DNA from: an uncultured Lachnospiraceae bacterium
GTDB lineage: Bacteria > Bacillota > Clostridia > Lachnospirales > Lachnospiraceae
Length of the DNA: 64,000 nt
Direction: 5' to 3'
Assembly: GCA_944384105.1 (NCBI GenBank)
Contig: CALWSC010000059.1
Location: 40,055 to 104,054, forward strand
Position 1 is the stretch's first letter. Every line of letters begins with the position of its first letter. Positions 18,333 through 27,542 of the stretch are shown here, one piece after another. Position numbers and translations under genes: made by a program. The notes under the pieces were generated by a model. The model was not told the origin of the DNA and ran no database searches. It was given only the letters and a program-made list of their open reading frames with translations.

Positions 18333-18420
18333 CTAAGCCTTCCTGCACCTGACCGCATGGTAAAAGTCCGGCAGGTGCATTTGGCATCCCTGCATTCATG
18401 CCGCCTATCCCGCGGCTGAC
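18333..18420 (-). repeat. Three-stem repeat element, copy 1
   Basis: About 88 bp matching 45027-45117 closely. Shared blocks include GCACCTGACCGCAT, AGGTGCATTTGGCAT and TTCATGCCGCCTAT. Read on the minus strand it folds into CCGC/GCGG, GGCAT/ATGCC and GCACCTG/CAGGTGC stems. It fills the gap between the GH28 stop and the GltD-like gene start and points with transcription. It could be a REP/MITE-like repeat or a structured RNA leader. Confidence 0.8.
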
Positions 18421-19977
18421 TTACTCAGTAACTGCTTCATCTACATTTTCGATGTGAACCGCTTCTCCGTCCTGACCCCGGACGCTTACATTTTTCAGTA
18501 TAAGCTTCCTGATATTGTTCGCGTAGATTCCCATTCGGCAGATCTCATCCGGTATTCCGCACATCATCGCCGGCTTTCCGCTCATAGCATTCTCGGCGTA
18601 AGTCACGCTTACATTTTCCATGTCGACCTCCTCGATCTTTTGTTCCGGAAGACCGTAGAAGAATGCCGCAGCTACATGGCAGTTCTTTGCTTCAATATTC
18701 TTAAATGCCAGCTTCTTCACACACGGCGTCCTGTCATCCACCGGCAGCGGCTCCTTGCACTGCACATAGTCTGTCTTGCCGTCCTTGTCGCAGAAATAAA
18801 AACTATTGATTACAAACGGAGTCATTACATGATCCATATAAATATTTTCAAATAAAATACCGTCAATTACCGCGTCCTTGCCCCTGCCGCGTCTTGTCTT
18901 GATGCGCAGTCCGCGATCTGTGTGCAGGAAACGGCACTCCAGCGCGCGCAGATTCCTGATACCTGCCGCCATCTCGCTTCCGAGCGTGATTGAGCCGTGT
19001 CCGTCTCTCATGCAGCACTGACGGATGACCACATCCTCGGACGGCGTCTTATACTTGGAGCCGATCGCGATCTTACCTGATTTTACGGCAATACAGTCAT
19101 CGCCTACCGAGAAGTAAACTCCTGCGATCTCCACATCCCTGCATGCCTCCGGATCCAGTCCGTCGGTATTCGGGGACACCTTGGGGCCGAGAATGCTCAT
19201 GCCGATAAATCTTAAATGATTGCTGAAATACGGATGTACGTTCCAGCTCGGGCTGTTCTGGACGGTTACGCCTGCCATCACGATATTCTCACAGTGATTC
19301 AAAAATACCATGCGCGGTCTCGCGGCAATACGGATCTGCTTTGCATTCTCCCACCAGTTATCCCATCCGGCATTTCCGTCAATCACACCGGCGCCGTAGA
19401 TACTGGCGTTCTTTACTCCAACACCGCAGATAATACCGGAGAACATCGCCATTGCGTCACCCTCCCAGGTTCCCAGAAGCATCTCCTCCTCCGGACGGTT
19501 CCCCTGGATAGCTCCGTCAAATACCGGAAACTTCTCGCGCTCGGTAAATGCCTTTAACACGGCGTCTTTCTGGATTTCCAGATTCACATCATCTTTTAAG
19601 AACAAACTCGTGATGCGGTATTCGCCCGCAGGAATCAAGACGCGGCTCTTCGGCGGACACGCCATAATCGCTGCCTGGATAAAATGTGTATCATCCGATG
19701 CGCCATCGCCCTTTGCACCAAAAGAGCGTACATTCAGCGTCACATATTCATAGTCTGTCGTAAAGGACGCTGTGAGCTTCTTCCCGTCCTGCTCTGCGCA
19801 GATCTCATACTGTGTTTCCGGTTTGAGATCGTAGATCATGGTGATCGTTCGGCTCGTCTCTGTGTAAAACTCACCGTTTACATAGATACTCCACGGCTTT
19901 TCTGTCTCGAAAATGCTGCCGTCACGGATCTCAATCGCTGCACATCTGGCATTTTTAAAAATCACTTCTGCTTTCAT
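18421..19977 (-). CDS. GH28 polygalacturonase (exo-type likely)
   Basis: 518 aa. An N-terminal fibronectin-like segment (about 1-75, ending LKPETQYEICAEQDG) precedes a right-handed beta-helix with the GH28 signatures NTDGLDPEAC (Asp 272), GDDCIAVKSG (Asp 293/294), GHGSITLGSE (His 327) and RIKT. It hydrolyses alpha-1,4-galacturonic acid bonds. No signal peptide, so it should act on imported oligogalacturonides. N-terminal Fn3-like domains are common in exo-acting members. Start follows GGGAGG. It is divergent from the pectinesterase, with a cre-like 14-mer at 20017-20030. Confidence 0.94.
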   Translation of the reverse strand: MKAEVIFKNARCAAIEIRDGSIFETEKPWSIYVNGEFYTETSRTITMIYDLKPETQYEICAEQDGKKLTASFTTDYEYVTLNVRSFGAKGDGASDDTHFIQAAIMACPPKSRVLIPAGEYRITSLFLKDDVNLEIQKDAVLKAFTEREKFPVFDGAIQGNRPEEEMLLGTWEGDAMAMFSGIICGVGVKNASIYGAGVIDGNAGWDNWWENAKQIRIAARPRMVFLNHCENIVMAGVTVQNSPSWNVHPYFSNHLRFIGMSILGPKVSPNTDGLDPEACRDVEIAGVYFSVGDDCIAVKSGKIAIGSKYKTPSEDVVIRQCCMRDGHGSITLGSEMAAGIRNLRALECRFLHTDRGLRIKTRRGRGKDAVIDGILFENIYMDHVMTPFVINSFYFCDKDGKTDYVQCKEPLPVDDRTPCVKKLAFKNIEAKNCHVAAAFFYGLPEQKIEEVDMENVSVTYAENAMSGKPAMMCGIPDEICRMGIYANNIRKLILKNVSVRGQDGEAVHIENVDEAVTE

Positions 19978-20016
19978 TGAATGGTTCCTCCCTGGAAATT
20001 CATAATTTACTATATT

Positions 20017-20030
20017 TGTAAGTATTTACA
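20017..20030. promoter_or_regulatory. cre-like palindrome TGTAA-N4-TTACA before GH28
   Basis: TGTAAGTATTTACA lies 39 bp upstream of the GH28 start in the 19978-20291 divergent gap. It resembles a CcpA cre box (canonical TGTAAGCGCTTACA) but lacks the central CG. Carbon repression is inferred. Confidence 0.45.
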
Positions 20031-20219
20031 CTAGTCATTTTCGCTATATTTTCCTTCCTATATGAATCATATCACCCCTTACATTCTCTGTCAATTATAC
20101 AAAAAGCTTAATATTCGCCGGTTCTTTTATGAAATATTACTGATTTTCATTTAGATTCTTTTGTGCTATGATAAGGTCAGCGGAATGAATCTCCGGATTT
20201 TCTCAGTGTTTTAGCGAGT

Positions 20220-20233
20220 TGTTAGCACTTACA
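20220..20233. promoter_or_regulatory. cre-like site before pectinesterase
   Basis: TGTTAGCACTTACA differs from the canonical cre sequence at two positions. It lies about 60 bp upstream of the CE8 start, placed to block transcription. The rest of the 314-bp gap is AT-rich, holding the two divergent promoters. Confidence 0.45.
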
Positions 20234-20291
20234 CAGTGAAAAAGCCAGATATCCAAATCCAAATTATACTTAACGTAAAGGAGTTATACCC

Positions 20292-21290
20292 ATGTTCACA
20301 GTTTCCAAAGAACCGGGAAGCGATTTTACCTCCATCCGCGCAGCACTCGCTGCACTTGAGGCAAATCCGGAACTTCCCCGCACAATCTATGTCAGAAACG
20401 GCATTTACGAGGAAAGGCTGGAAATACGTCTTTCTGATCTTACCATAACCGGCGAAAGCCGGGAACACACAATTATCACCGGAGGGCTGGGCGCGCTGTC
20501 AGAGATGCCGGATGGTTCAAAGCGCGGCACATTCCGCACCTACACGGTGCTGCTTGACGCGGACCGCATCACGCTTTCCAATCTCACGATTGAAAACACC
20601 GCGGGAGACGGAAGAACCGCAGGTCAGGCAATCGCGCTGTATGCGGACTCCGATGCGCTTATACTTCACAACTGCAGGCTGCTCGGACACCAGGATACGC
20701 TCTTTACCGGTCCGCTTCCTCCCACAGAAAAGCAGCGCGGCGGTTTTATCGGACCGAAGGAATTTGCACCGCGCATCGTAGGACGCCAGTATTACCGCGG
20801 ATGCCTTATCGAGGGCGACGTAGATTTTATCTTCGGCGGTGCATGCGCTCTGTTTGAAGACTGTGAGATTCACTCTCTGGACCGCGGGGAGGAGATTAAC
20901 GGTTATGCTACAGCCGCTTCCACCCCTATGGGCGAGCCGTTAGGCTATACCTTTTACCGCTGCCGCTTCACGGGAGAATGTCCGGATGGCACGGTCTACC
21001 TCGGGCGCCCCTGGAGAGAATATGCGCAAACCGTTCTGATTGACTGCGAGCTCGGCGCTCATATCCGCCCTGACGGCTGGCACGACTGGAATAAACCTGA
21101 GGCGCATGAGCACACGCTCTATGCCGAGTACAGATGCACGGGGGCAGGAGCCCTGACCGCACAGCGCCCGTCATGGACGCAGCTCTGGGATGCCAAAAAC
21201 GCCTCCTCCTGCCTGGATAAAGTTCAAAGGACGTTCTCCTTTGCCCCAAATCTGATGTGTCAGGAGGACCGCGGTCATGAAGAAGGATAA
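20292..21290 (+). CDS. CE8 pectin methylesterase, cytoplasmic type
   Basis: 332 aa beta-helix esterase that demethylates homogalacturonan, making it accessible to GH28. Key motifs: GQAIALY (Gln 112), GHQDTLF (Asp 135), GDVDFIFGG (Asp 178, nucleophile) and YLGRPWREYA (Arg 239, Trp 241). No signal peptide is present (MFTVSKEPGS at the N-terminus), whereas most bacterial CE8 enzymes are secreted, so this one probably works on imported methylated oligomers. ATG follows AAAGGAG. Its last 14 bp overlap the ABC half-transporter, so the two form an operon. Confidence 0.94.
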   Translation: MFTVSKEPGSDFTSIRAALAALEANPELPRTIYVRNGIYEERLEIRLSDLTITGESREHTIITGGLGALSEMPDGSKRGTFRTYTVLLDADRITLSNLTIENTAGDGRTAGQAIALYADSDALILHNCRLLGHQDTLFTGPLPPTEKQRGGFIGPKEFAPRIVGRQYYRGCLIEGDVDFIFGGACALFEDCEIHSLDRGEEINGYATAASTPMGEPLGYTFYRCRFTGECPDGTVYLGRPWREYAQTVLIDCELGAHIRPDGWHDWNKPEAHEHTLYAEYRCTGAGALTAQRPSWTQLWDAKNASSCLDKVQRTFSFAPNLMCQEDRGHEEG

Positions 21291-23082
21291 AGGAAGCGAA
21301 ACCTCCTACCCGTTTCAGCTAAATGATGACCTGGTTCAGGAGAGCTATAGCCGCAACCAGGACAGTCCTGTGCGGATTCTCCTGAGCCTCTACCGGGGCA
21401 ATTACGGGAAACTGTTTCTGTCAACGCTGTGCTATATTATCAAGCACAGCCCCGTCTGGGCTCTTCCGATCATCACGGCAAATATTGTCAACTACGTTAC
21501 TGATCCTCCGAAAAATATTCACAGCCTGCTTCTGCAGAATGCTGTGCTGATTATCGCTCTGATATTGATTAATATTCCGGCGAACTACCTGCACACACGT
21601 TTTAAAAGTCTCGCAACGCGAAGCGTGGAGGCAGGGCTTCGCAGCACGCTGGTGCGTAAGATTCAGCAGCTCTCCATTTCCTTTCACAAGGAAATCGAGT
21701 CAGGAAGGCTGCAGTCCAAGATCATGCGTGACGTGGAAGCGGTGGAGACGCTCTCCTCTCAGATGTTTGTAAGTCTCCTGAATATCCTGATCAATATCGT
21801 GGTAGCTTTGAGCGTAACGATTATCAAGAGCCGAGTTGTGTTCTGCTTCTTTCTGCTGACGATTCCGGTAGCAGCGCTTACAATCTTTGTGTTCAAGCAG
21901 CCGATGAAGCGCCATAACCGCAGCTTTCGAAAGGAAATGGAATCTACCTCCGCAAAAGTCATGGAAATGGTTGAGATGATACCTATTACAAAAGCGCATG
22001 CACTCGAGCAGAAGGAAAGCAGCCGCATGAGCCGGCAGCTGATCAATGTGGCGGCAGAGGGCTACCGCCTTGATATTATTCAGTCCACATTCGGCTCTGT
22101 AAGCTGGGCGGCATTTCAGATTTTCCAGGTGATCTGTCTGCTCTTTACCGCCTCTCTCGCACTGCGGCATACGATTCAGGCGGGTGACATCGTGCTGTAC
22201 CAGAGCTACTTTACTACGATCGTCAACCAGGTATCAGCAGTCATCACGCTTCTGCCCACTATCACAAAGGGTATGGAGTCTGTCGGCAGTATCGGGGAGA
22301 TTTTAAATGCTAACGATATCGAGGATAACCGCGGAAAGAAGAAGCTCTCCTCCCTTCGCGGAGAATATGAATTCCAGGATGTGCATTTTTCCTATGCAAA
22401 GGATCAGAAGCCTATCCTGAAAGGCATCTCTCTGCATGTCAAACCGGGTGAAACAATTGCCTTTGTCGGAGAGTCCGGTGCAGGCAAGAGCACGCTGCTG
22501 AATATGATCATCGGATTTCTTATGCCTGAAAAGGGAAGACTGCTGATCGACGGTATGGACAGCCGCTCGATAAACCTGCGAACCTACCGCCGCTTTATTG
22601 CCGTGGTACCCCAGACCACCGTACTGTTTTCCGGAAGCATCCGCGATAATATCACTTACGGGCTGGAGCATGTAACCGAGGAGGAAATCCAGCAGGCTGT
22701 ACGCGCGGCAAATCTAGAGGAAATGCTGAAAAAGCTGCCGGACGGACTGGACACCATGGTTGGCTCGCATGGAGACAAGCTCTCCGGCGGTCAGCGCCAG
22801 CGTATTTCCATCGCAAGGGCTCTCATTCGAAATCCACAGGTCATTTTGTTCGATGAGGCCACCTCAGCGCTTGACAGTATTTCTGAAAAGCTGATTCAGG
22901 ATGCTCTGCAGAATCTCACAAAAGGTAAGACCACGTTTCTCGTCGCTCACAGGCTCTCCACGATCCGAAGCGCAGACAAGATCGCTGTCCTACAGGATGG
23001 TATGTGCGTGGAGTTCGGCACCTGGGATGAGCTGATGCAGAAAAAGGGTATTTTCTACAAGATGCGTTCCCTTCAGGCATAA
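21277..23082 (+). CDS. ABC half-exporter (MsbA-type)
   Basis: 601 aa. Six membrane helices (about residues 45-330) are followed by an ATPase domain with Walker A GESGAGKS, signature LSGGQRQR and Walker B VILFDEATSALD. As a single half-transporter it should homodimerise. Translation is coupled to the CE8 gene (14-bp overlap, AGGAGG inside CE8). The substrate is unknown; the pairing suggests export of something generated during pectin use, or another small molecule tied to growth on pectin (inference). An efficient bidirectional terminator follows. Confidence 0.9.
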   Translation: MKKDKGSETSYPFQLNDDLVQESYSRNQDSPVRILLSLYRGNYGKLFLSTLCYIIKHSPVWALPIITANIVNYVTDPPKNIHSLLLQNAVLIIALILINIPANYLHTRFKSLATRSVEAGLRSTLVRKIQQLSISFHKEIESGRLQSKIMRDVEAVETLSSQMFVSLLNILINIVVALSVTIIKSRVVFCFFLLTIPVAALTIFVFKQPMKRHNRSFRKEMESTSAKVMEMVEMIPITKAHALEQKESSRMSRQLINVAAEGYRLDIIQSTFGSVSWAAFQIFQVICLLFTASLALRHTIQAGDIVLYQSYFTTIVNQVSAVITLLPTITKGMESVGSIGEILNANDIEDNRGKKKLSSLRGEYEFQDVHFSYAKDQKPILKGISLHVKPGETIAFVGESGAGKSTLLNMIIGFLMPEKGRLLIDGMDSRSINLRTYRRFIAVVPQTTVLFSGSIRDNITYGLEHVTEEEIQQAVRAANLEEMLKKLPDGLDTMVGSHGDKLSGGQRQRISIARALIRNPQVILFDEATSALDSISEKLIQDALQNLTKGKTTFLVAHRLSTIRSADKIAVLQDGMCVEFGTWDELMQKKGIFYKMRSLQA

Positions 23083-23105
23083 TATATTTTTATCTGCAGC
23101 TAAAT

Positions 23106-23158
23106 AAAATCCCGGTTTCCCCGTTCGGAGGTTTGCTCCCAGGGGAACCGGGATTTTT
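23106..23158. terminator. Bidirectional terminator
   Basis: AAAATCCCGGTTTCCCC pairs with GGGGAACCGGGATTTTT around a 19-nt loop. It separates the convergent ABC half-exporter (+) and double-GH43 (-) genes, with A- and T-tracts on both sides. Confidence 0.9.
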
Positions 23159-23188
23159 GCGCTGCAATTAAGGCATTTTCTGTCCTCT

Positions 23189-26100
23189 TCAGCGCAGCAC
23201 CGCCGCATCTTCCTGCGCTTTATACCGAAAGCTCTGTATCAATAGTTCCGTCTCTTTTCCCCGCGCATAGATCCCCAGCGTCGGTCCGGTAAAGCGCTTG
23301 CCATACCGGTATCCCTCGTCACAGAGATAGGAGGCGTCCTCTGCCAGAGACATGAAGGACTCTTTTGTGTCCGTCTCAAGGATACATTCACGGCGTACGC
23401 CCTCTGCCCTGCAGATAATCCTGATGTTTCCAGGCATCTGCCTGATTTCTCCCGCAGCGCTTCTTCTCTTCTCATCCCCGCGGTTTTCTTCCATAAAGCA
23501 ATAGCAGCGTTCTCCCTCTTTCGCGATTCCAAATTTGATCCATGTCCTCTCGTCATAATAGCATACGAAATCTGCCTCCCCGCCGTCGCTCAGGCTTTTC
23601 ACCTCCAGCTCTGTCTGCGCTTCAAACGTGAGCGCCGTCTGGCGGCGCAGCAGCGCATTTCTCGCATGCAGACTGTCCAGATCCCAGGGATCTCCTTTCA
23701 TTCTGATACCCTGGGGTGTTTCCTCAATCTCTCCTTTGCGGCGTCCTCTCGGACTCATCCATTCCAGTGACATTTTCCCGTTTTCAATGTCATTCACCCA
23801 TTGTCCTGCAGATGGACGGTTCTGTACCGTTTCGGCAAACGGCATCTTTGAGAGAACGGACGGTCCTCTTCCTCTGTTAATGACAGCCCACCCGTCTGCT
23901 GTCCATTCCATTTCATCCAGCGCGGTCTCTCTTCCAAGGAATGTATGTCTGCCATCCGGCATTCTGCCGCATAAATATGGGATAAACCATCTTCCATCCG
24001 GGGTGCTCACAGGTTTTCCGTGACCGCAGCGCTGAATCAGCGCATCCGGATCCTTCTGCCGCATAATCGGATTGTAGGGGCACGGCTCAAACGGCTCCTC
24101 CAGACTTCTGGAACGCGCAAGCGTGATCCTGTGTCCAGGGCCTGTACCGCCCTCCGCCAGAATCAGATAATAATAACCGTCTTTTTTCAGCAGGTGAGGT
24201 CCCTCAGGCGCCCGCTTCTGATCCCCGTACCAGAGAAGTCTCGCCTCGGAAATCTGCTCTGTGAGATCCTCATTCAGTTCGAGTATCCTTGCCCCCCTGT
24301 TCAGCAGCATATAATGTCTTCCGTCATCATCGTGAAACAGGGAGGGGTCAATCCCTTCCTCATCGATAAAAACCGGCTTGCTGTAAGGTCCCTCAGGCTT
24401 TTCGGAGGACACGATCATCTGGCGGCGCAGCACGGTTCCATCATCGTTCAGCCTCCAGGATGCCGTGATATAGAATTTTCCGTTACTGTAGGAAATATCC
24501 GGCGCCCAGAATCCTCTTCCGCCTTCCAGATCTCCGAGATTCGCCCATTCGCTGTCAGTTACCGCGTACCCGATAATCTCCCAATTTACCAAATCTCTGG
24601 AGTGAGATACCGGTATACAGGGGAAATAGACAAACGAGGAGTTCACCATATAGTAATCCTCACCGACCCTTACGACAGACGGATCGGGATACATTCCGGT
24701 ACGAATCGGATTCTTATACATATGTTCCAGTGAAGCCCCGGCGCACTGTGCAAAGTATGCCTCCGTCTCCCCCTGTTCTGCCAGACGCGCTTCCTCAAAG
24801 GGAGTTATCAGATTTTTGTCGCCGTCCGTGCAGGAGAGCCCCACACGCTCCACAAGATAGCGCACCAGCTCTATATTGCCGGAACGTGCCGCATAGTGCA
24901 GAAATGTCTTTCCCATATCGTCCCGCTCATTCATGCTGGTCTTGGAGTATTCTGCCATATACTTCATGGTTTCGAGATCGCCGCTTGCGGCAAGCTGAAA
25001 TTCCGGTCTGGTTTTCTCCGGCCCCGGATTACAGTTCACTTCGAAGAAATCTGCCCATCCGCAGGATGCAGTATCGTCGCAGACCGCATAAAGACCGGTC
25101 TTGGCGCCCACCCAGGTGTGCGGAGAGAGTTCATAGGGCTCCCCTGCAGCTCTGCGCTCTCCCGTCTCGGTCTCAAAGAAGAAGGACGCCCTGACTCCTG
25201 CGGGATGATAATCTTTCTCCTCCGTGACTGCGCATATGCCTGTATTTTGCTCCTCAACCGCAATACTTACACCAAGCGTAAATGTCTGAGTTTCACCGGA
25301 AACGTCCCATTTTGCAAGCACCTGCTCACGCGCCGGGCTCTCCTTCTCCTGTGAGATCAGATACCTCACAGTCCATGTTCCCTTCCCGCCGCGCAGCAGC
25401 TCCAGCGCAGCGTAACCTCCCCCGATTACAAGGATTCCCGCGCGGCCGCCCTGTTTTAGGCCGGTGACATCCACGCGCGTCTTCATCTCCATATCCGGGC
25501 AGACGAGCTTCTGTGTCATGACATTCGGACTGTTCCACAGCACAGCAGGCGTCCTGCCGCTCTCATTTATCGCAAACAGCCGCAGGCAGCCGGGACGTTC
25601 CTTCAAGGAATAAAAGTCCTCCCTGTGATTTCCAAGCCACTGCCACATCAGGTTCAGCGTTTCCCCTTCAAAGGAATCCGACGCTTCCAGCGTACATATG
25701 GGTGCCGGCGGAAGAGACGGCTTTTTGTGAAACAGATATGGTTCTCCCCAGTCTTGGCCCTCTTTCTCTCTTCCGATGATGCACCAGCCGTTCTTCCAGC
25801 AGACCGGCTGCAAATGGACGATTCTTCCAAAGGCTCCTCTGTCCTGAAAATGCAGAAACCACTCCTCACCGTCCGGTGTATCCACAAGCGCCCCCTGGTG
25901 AGGCCCGTTCACGGGAGTATCGCCCTGGCGCATCACAATCTTTTCCTCATAAGGTCCGTATACACATCGGCTGCGCAGTACAGTCTGCCAGCCCGTTTTT
26001 ACGCCTCCCGCCGGGGCGAAGATATAGTACCAGCCGTCTCGCTTATAGACCTTGGGACCTTCGATTGTAACCTGTGTTCTCGTTCCGTCGAATATGAGAT

Positions 26101-26635
26101 GATCCTCGCTGACCGCTTTGGTTCCATCCCAGCTCATCTCAAAAATCCCAAGAAAACTTTTAAATCCGATACGGCTCTTCGCATAAGCATGGATCACATA
26201 CGCCCTTCCGTCCTCATCCCACACCGGACACGGGTCGATCAGTCCTTTTCCGGGAAGCACCAGCACAGGCTCCTCCCACTGTCCCAGAGCATCTTCTGAG
26301 CGGACCATATAGATTCCCTCGTCCGGCATCCCATAATAAATATAGAAATATCCCTCATGATGGCGGATGGAAGGCGCCCACACTCCCTTACTGTGCTGAG
26401 GTGTTTTGTACGCCTCCCCCGGGATATTTTTTACCGCGTAATTCTCAAGCTTCCAGTTCACGAGATCTTTTGAGACCAGTATCGGAAGTCCCGGTGTAAA
26501 ATTAAAGCTGGAAGCCGTCATATAGTAAGTATCGCCGACCCGGATTACATCCGGATCAGAATAGTCTGCAAACAGAATCGGGTTGCGGTAAATTCCGTTG
26601 CCCAGATCCGCCTGCCATGTCTCACTCTTCTGCAT
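23189..26635 (-). CDS. GH43-ankyrin-GH43 double glycosidase
   Basis: 1148 aa from the ATG at 26635, preferred to 26680 because GGGGGAG precedes it. Two complete five-bladed GH43 domains are present. In the first, Asp 27 (YSDPDV), Asp 134 (LIDPCPVWDEDG) and Glu 192 (TIEGPKVY) form the triad. In the second, Asp 651 (YPDPSVV), Asp 763 (GIDPSLFHDDDG) and Glu 811 (APEGPHLL) do so. A beta-sandwich follows the first domain (about 320-540) and another follows the second. Between them lie ankyrin-type repeats (about 546-630: DDMGKTFLHYAARSGNIELV). No signal peptide. Probable arabinofuranosidase and/or xylosidase/galactosidase acting on RG-I side-chain oligomers. It overlaps the acetylesterase stop by 14 bp. 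Confidence 0.92.
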   Translation of the reverse strand: MQKSETWQADLGNGIYRNPILFADYSDPDVIRVGDTYYMTASSFNFTPGLPILVSKDLVNWKLENYAVKNIPGEAYKTPQHSKGVWAPSIRHHEGYFYIYYGMPDEGIYMVRSEDALGQWEEPVLVLPGKGLIDPCPVWDEDGRAYVIHAYAKSRIGFKSFLGIFEMSWDGTKAVSEDHLIFDGTRTQVTIEGPKVYKRDGWYYIFAPAGGVKTGWQTVLRSRCVYGPYEEKIVMRQGDTPVNGPHQGALVDTPDGEEWFLHFQDRGAFGRIVHLQPVCWKNGWCIIGREKEGQDWGEPYLFHKKPSLPPAPICTLEASDSFEGETLNLMWQWLGNHREDFYSLKERPGCLRLFAINESGRTPAVLWNSPNVMTQKLVCPDMEMKTRVDVTGLKQGGRAGILVIGGGYAALELLRGGKGTWTVRYLISQEKESPAREQVLAKWDVSGETQTFTLGVSIAVEEQNTGICAVTEEKDYHPAGVRASFFFETETGERRAAGEPYELSPHTWVGAKTGLYAVCDDTASCGWADFFEVNCNPGPEKTRPEFQLAASGDLETMKYMAEYSKTSMNERDDMGKTFLHYAARSGNIELVRYLVERVGLSCTDGDKNLITPFEEARLAEQGETEAYFAQCAGASLEHMYKNPIRTGMYPDPSVVRVGEDYYMVNSSFVYFPCIPVSHSRDLVNWEIIGYAVTDSEWANLGDLEGGRGFWAPDISYSNGKFYITASWRLNDDGTVLRRQMIVSSEKPEGPYSKPVFIDEEGIDPSLFHDDDGRHYMLLNRGARILELNEDLTEQISEARLLWYGDQKRAPEGPHLLKKDGYYYLILAEGGTGPGHRITLARSRSLEEPFEPCPYNPIMRQKDPDALIQRCGHGKPVSTPDGRWFIPYLCGRMPDGRHTFLGRETALDEMEWTADGWAVINRGRGPSVLSKMPFAETVQNRPSAGQWVNDIENGKMSLEWMSPRGRRKGEIEETPQGIRMKGDPWDLDSLHARNALLRRQTALTFEAQTELEVKSLSDGGEADFVCYYDERTWIKFGIAKEGERCYCFMEENRGDEKRRSAAGEIRQMPGNIRIICRAEGVRRECILETDTKESFMSLAEDASYLCDEGYRYGKRFTGPTLGIYARGKETELLIQSFRYKAQEDAAVLR

Positions 26636-27356
26636 AGATAATCTCCCCCTCAAATCCTTCGTCCAGATGTTCCGGCTCAATCAGCAGAGCCTCATATTTT
26701 CCGCCAAGTGCCTTCAGTCCGCACGCCACCATGCGTCCGAAGATCATCGCGCCCTCCCAGCGCAGATGTGTATTATCGGTCTTTCCCTGCGGACAGTTCG
26801 GATATTCTCCCGGCTTCAGGTTCATAAACCAGAGCTCGCTCACCTCAGGCGGCGTCTTCTCAAGCAAAGCCTTGCTCGCCCCGCACAGATCGATGCACGG
26901 GACATTCAGCTTTCTGGCAGTCTTTTTCATAGCCTCCCGGTACTCTCTGTGTTCGTCTTGCGAGAGACTTCCATCATCCAGAAAATTTCTTCTGTACAGA
27001 GGCGTGATAAGAACCGGCTGTGCCTTTTTGTTGCGTGCAGTATTGACAAATTTTTCCAGATTAACGCAATATTCTCCCTCGGGATCTGTATACCGGGACG
27101 GATCCTGAATTTTCTCATCGTTGTGTCCAAACTGAATGAACAGAAAATCTCCTTTTGTAATTTCGTCATAGATTGCCGCCAGCCTGGATTCGTCGATAAA
27201 GCTCTTTGTACTTCTCCCATTGACAGCATGGTTTTTAATTTCCACTTCTTTTTGTATAAACAGGCGAATGCCCTGTCCGATGCCGGACTGCGGGTATGTC
27301 AGATAGCTGTTCTGCGTCACAGTTGAATCGCCCGCCCAGAAAATTCTTGGTTTCAT
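26622..27356 (-). CDS. CE12-type rhamnogalacturonan acetylesterase (SGNH)
   Basis: 244-aa SGNH hydrolase. Block I is FWAGDSTVT (Ser nucleophile of GDST), block III is FGHND, and the C-terminal DNTHLRWEGA supplies Asp and His. This GDST/DNTHL combination is typical of CE12 enzymes, which remove acetyl groups from rhamnogalacturonan. No signal peptide, in keeping with the other enzymes here. Start follows GGGAGG. Coupled to the downstream double-GH43 gene by overlap. A strong hairpin (27430-27465) separates it from the transporter genes upstream. Confidence 0.9.
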   Translation of the reverse strand: MKPRIFWAGDSTVTQNSYLTYPQSGIGQGIRLFIQKEVEIKNHAVNGRSTKSFIDESRLAAIYDEITKGDFLFIQFGHNDEKIQDPSRYTDPEGEYCVNLEKFVNTARNKKAQPVLITPLYRRNFLDDGSLSQDEHREYREAMKKTARKLNVPCIDLCGASKALLEKTPPEVSELWFMNLKPGEYPNCPQGKTDNTHLRWEGAMIFGRMVACGLKALGGKYEALLIEPEHLDEGFEGEIIYAEE

Positions 27357-27429
27357 GTATTTGTCCTCCCTATCATGATGCAGGGGTCAAAAAATATTTT
27401 GCCTCTGGCATCCTATTCTCTTTATATAC

Positions 27430-27465
27430 AGGCAGGGGCTGCCGCATGTGCGACAGCCCCTGCCT
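27430..27465. repeat. Strong hairpin between transporter and enzyme genes
   Basis: AGGCAGGGGCTG pairs perfectly with CAGCCCCTGCCT around a 12-nt loop. No T-tract follows on the minus strand, so it may attenuate transcription or stabilise the 3' end of the importer mRNA rather than fully terminate. Confidence 0.6.
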
Positions 27466-27542
27466 ACAGGTGCATTCTTTTCAGTTCTGTCATCCGTCTC
27501 CGGCTCCTGTCTGGCCCGCGACAGAGAAGGCTGAACTGTCCG

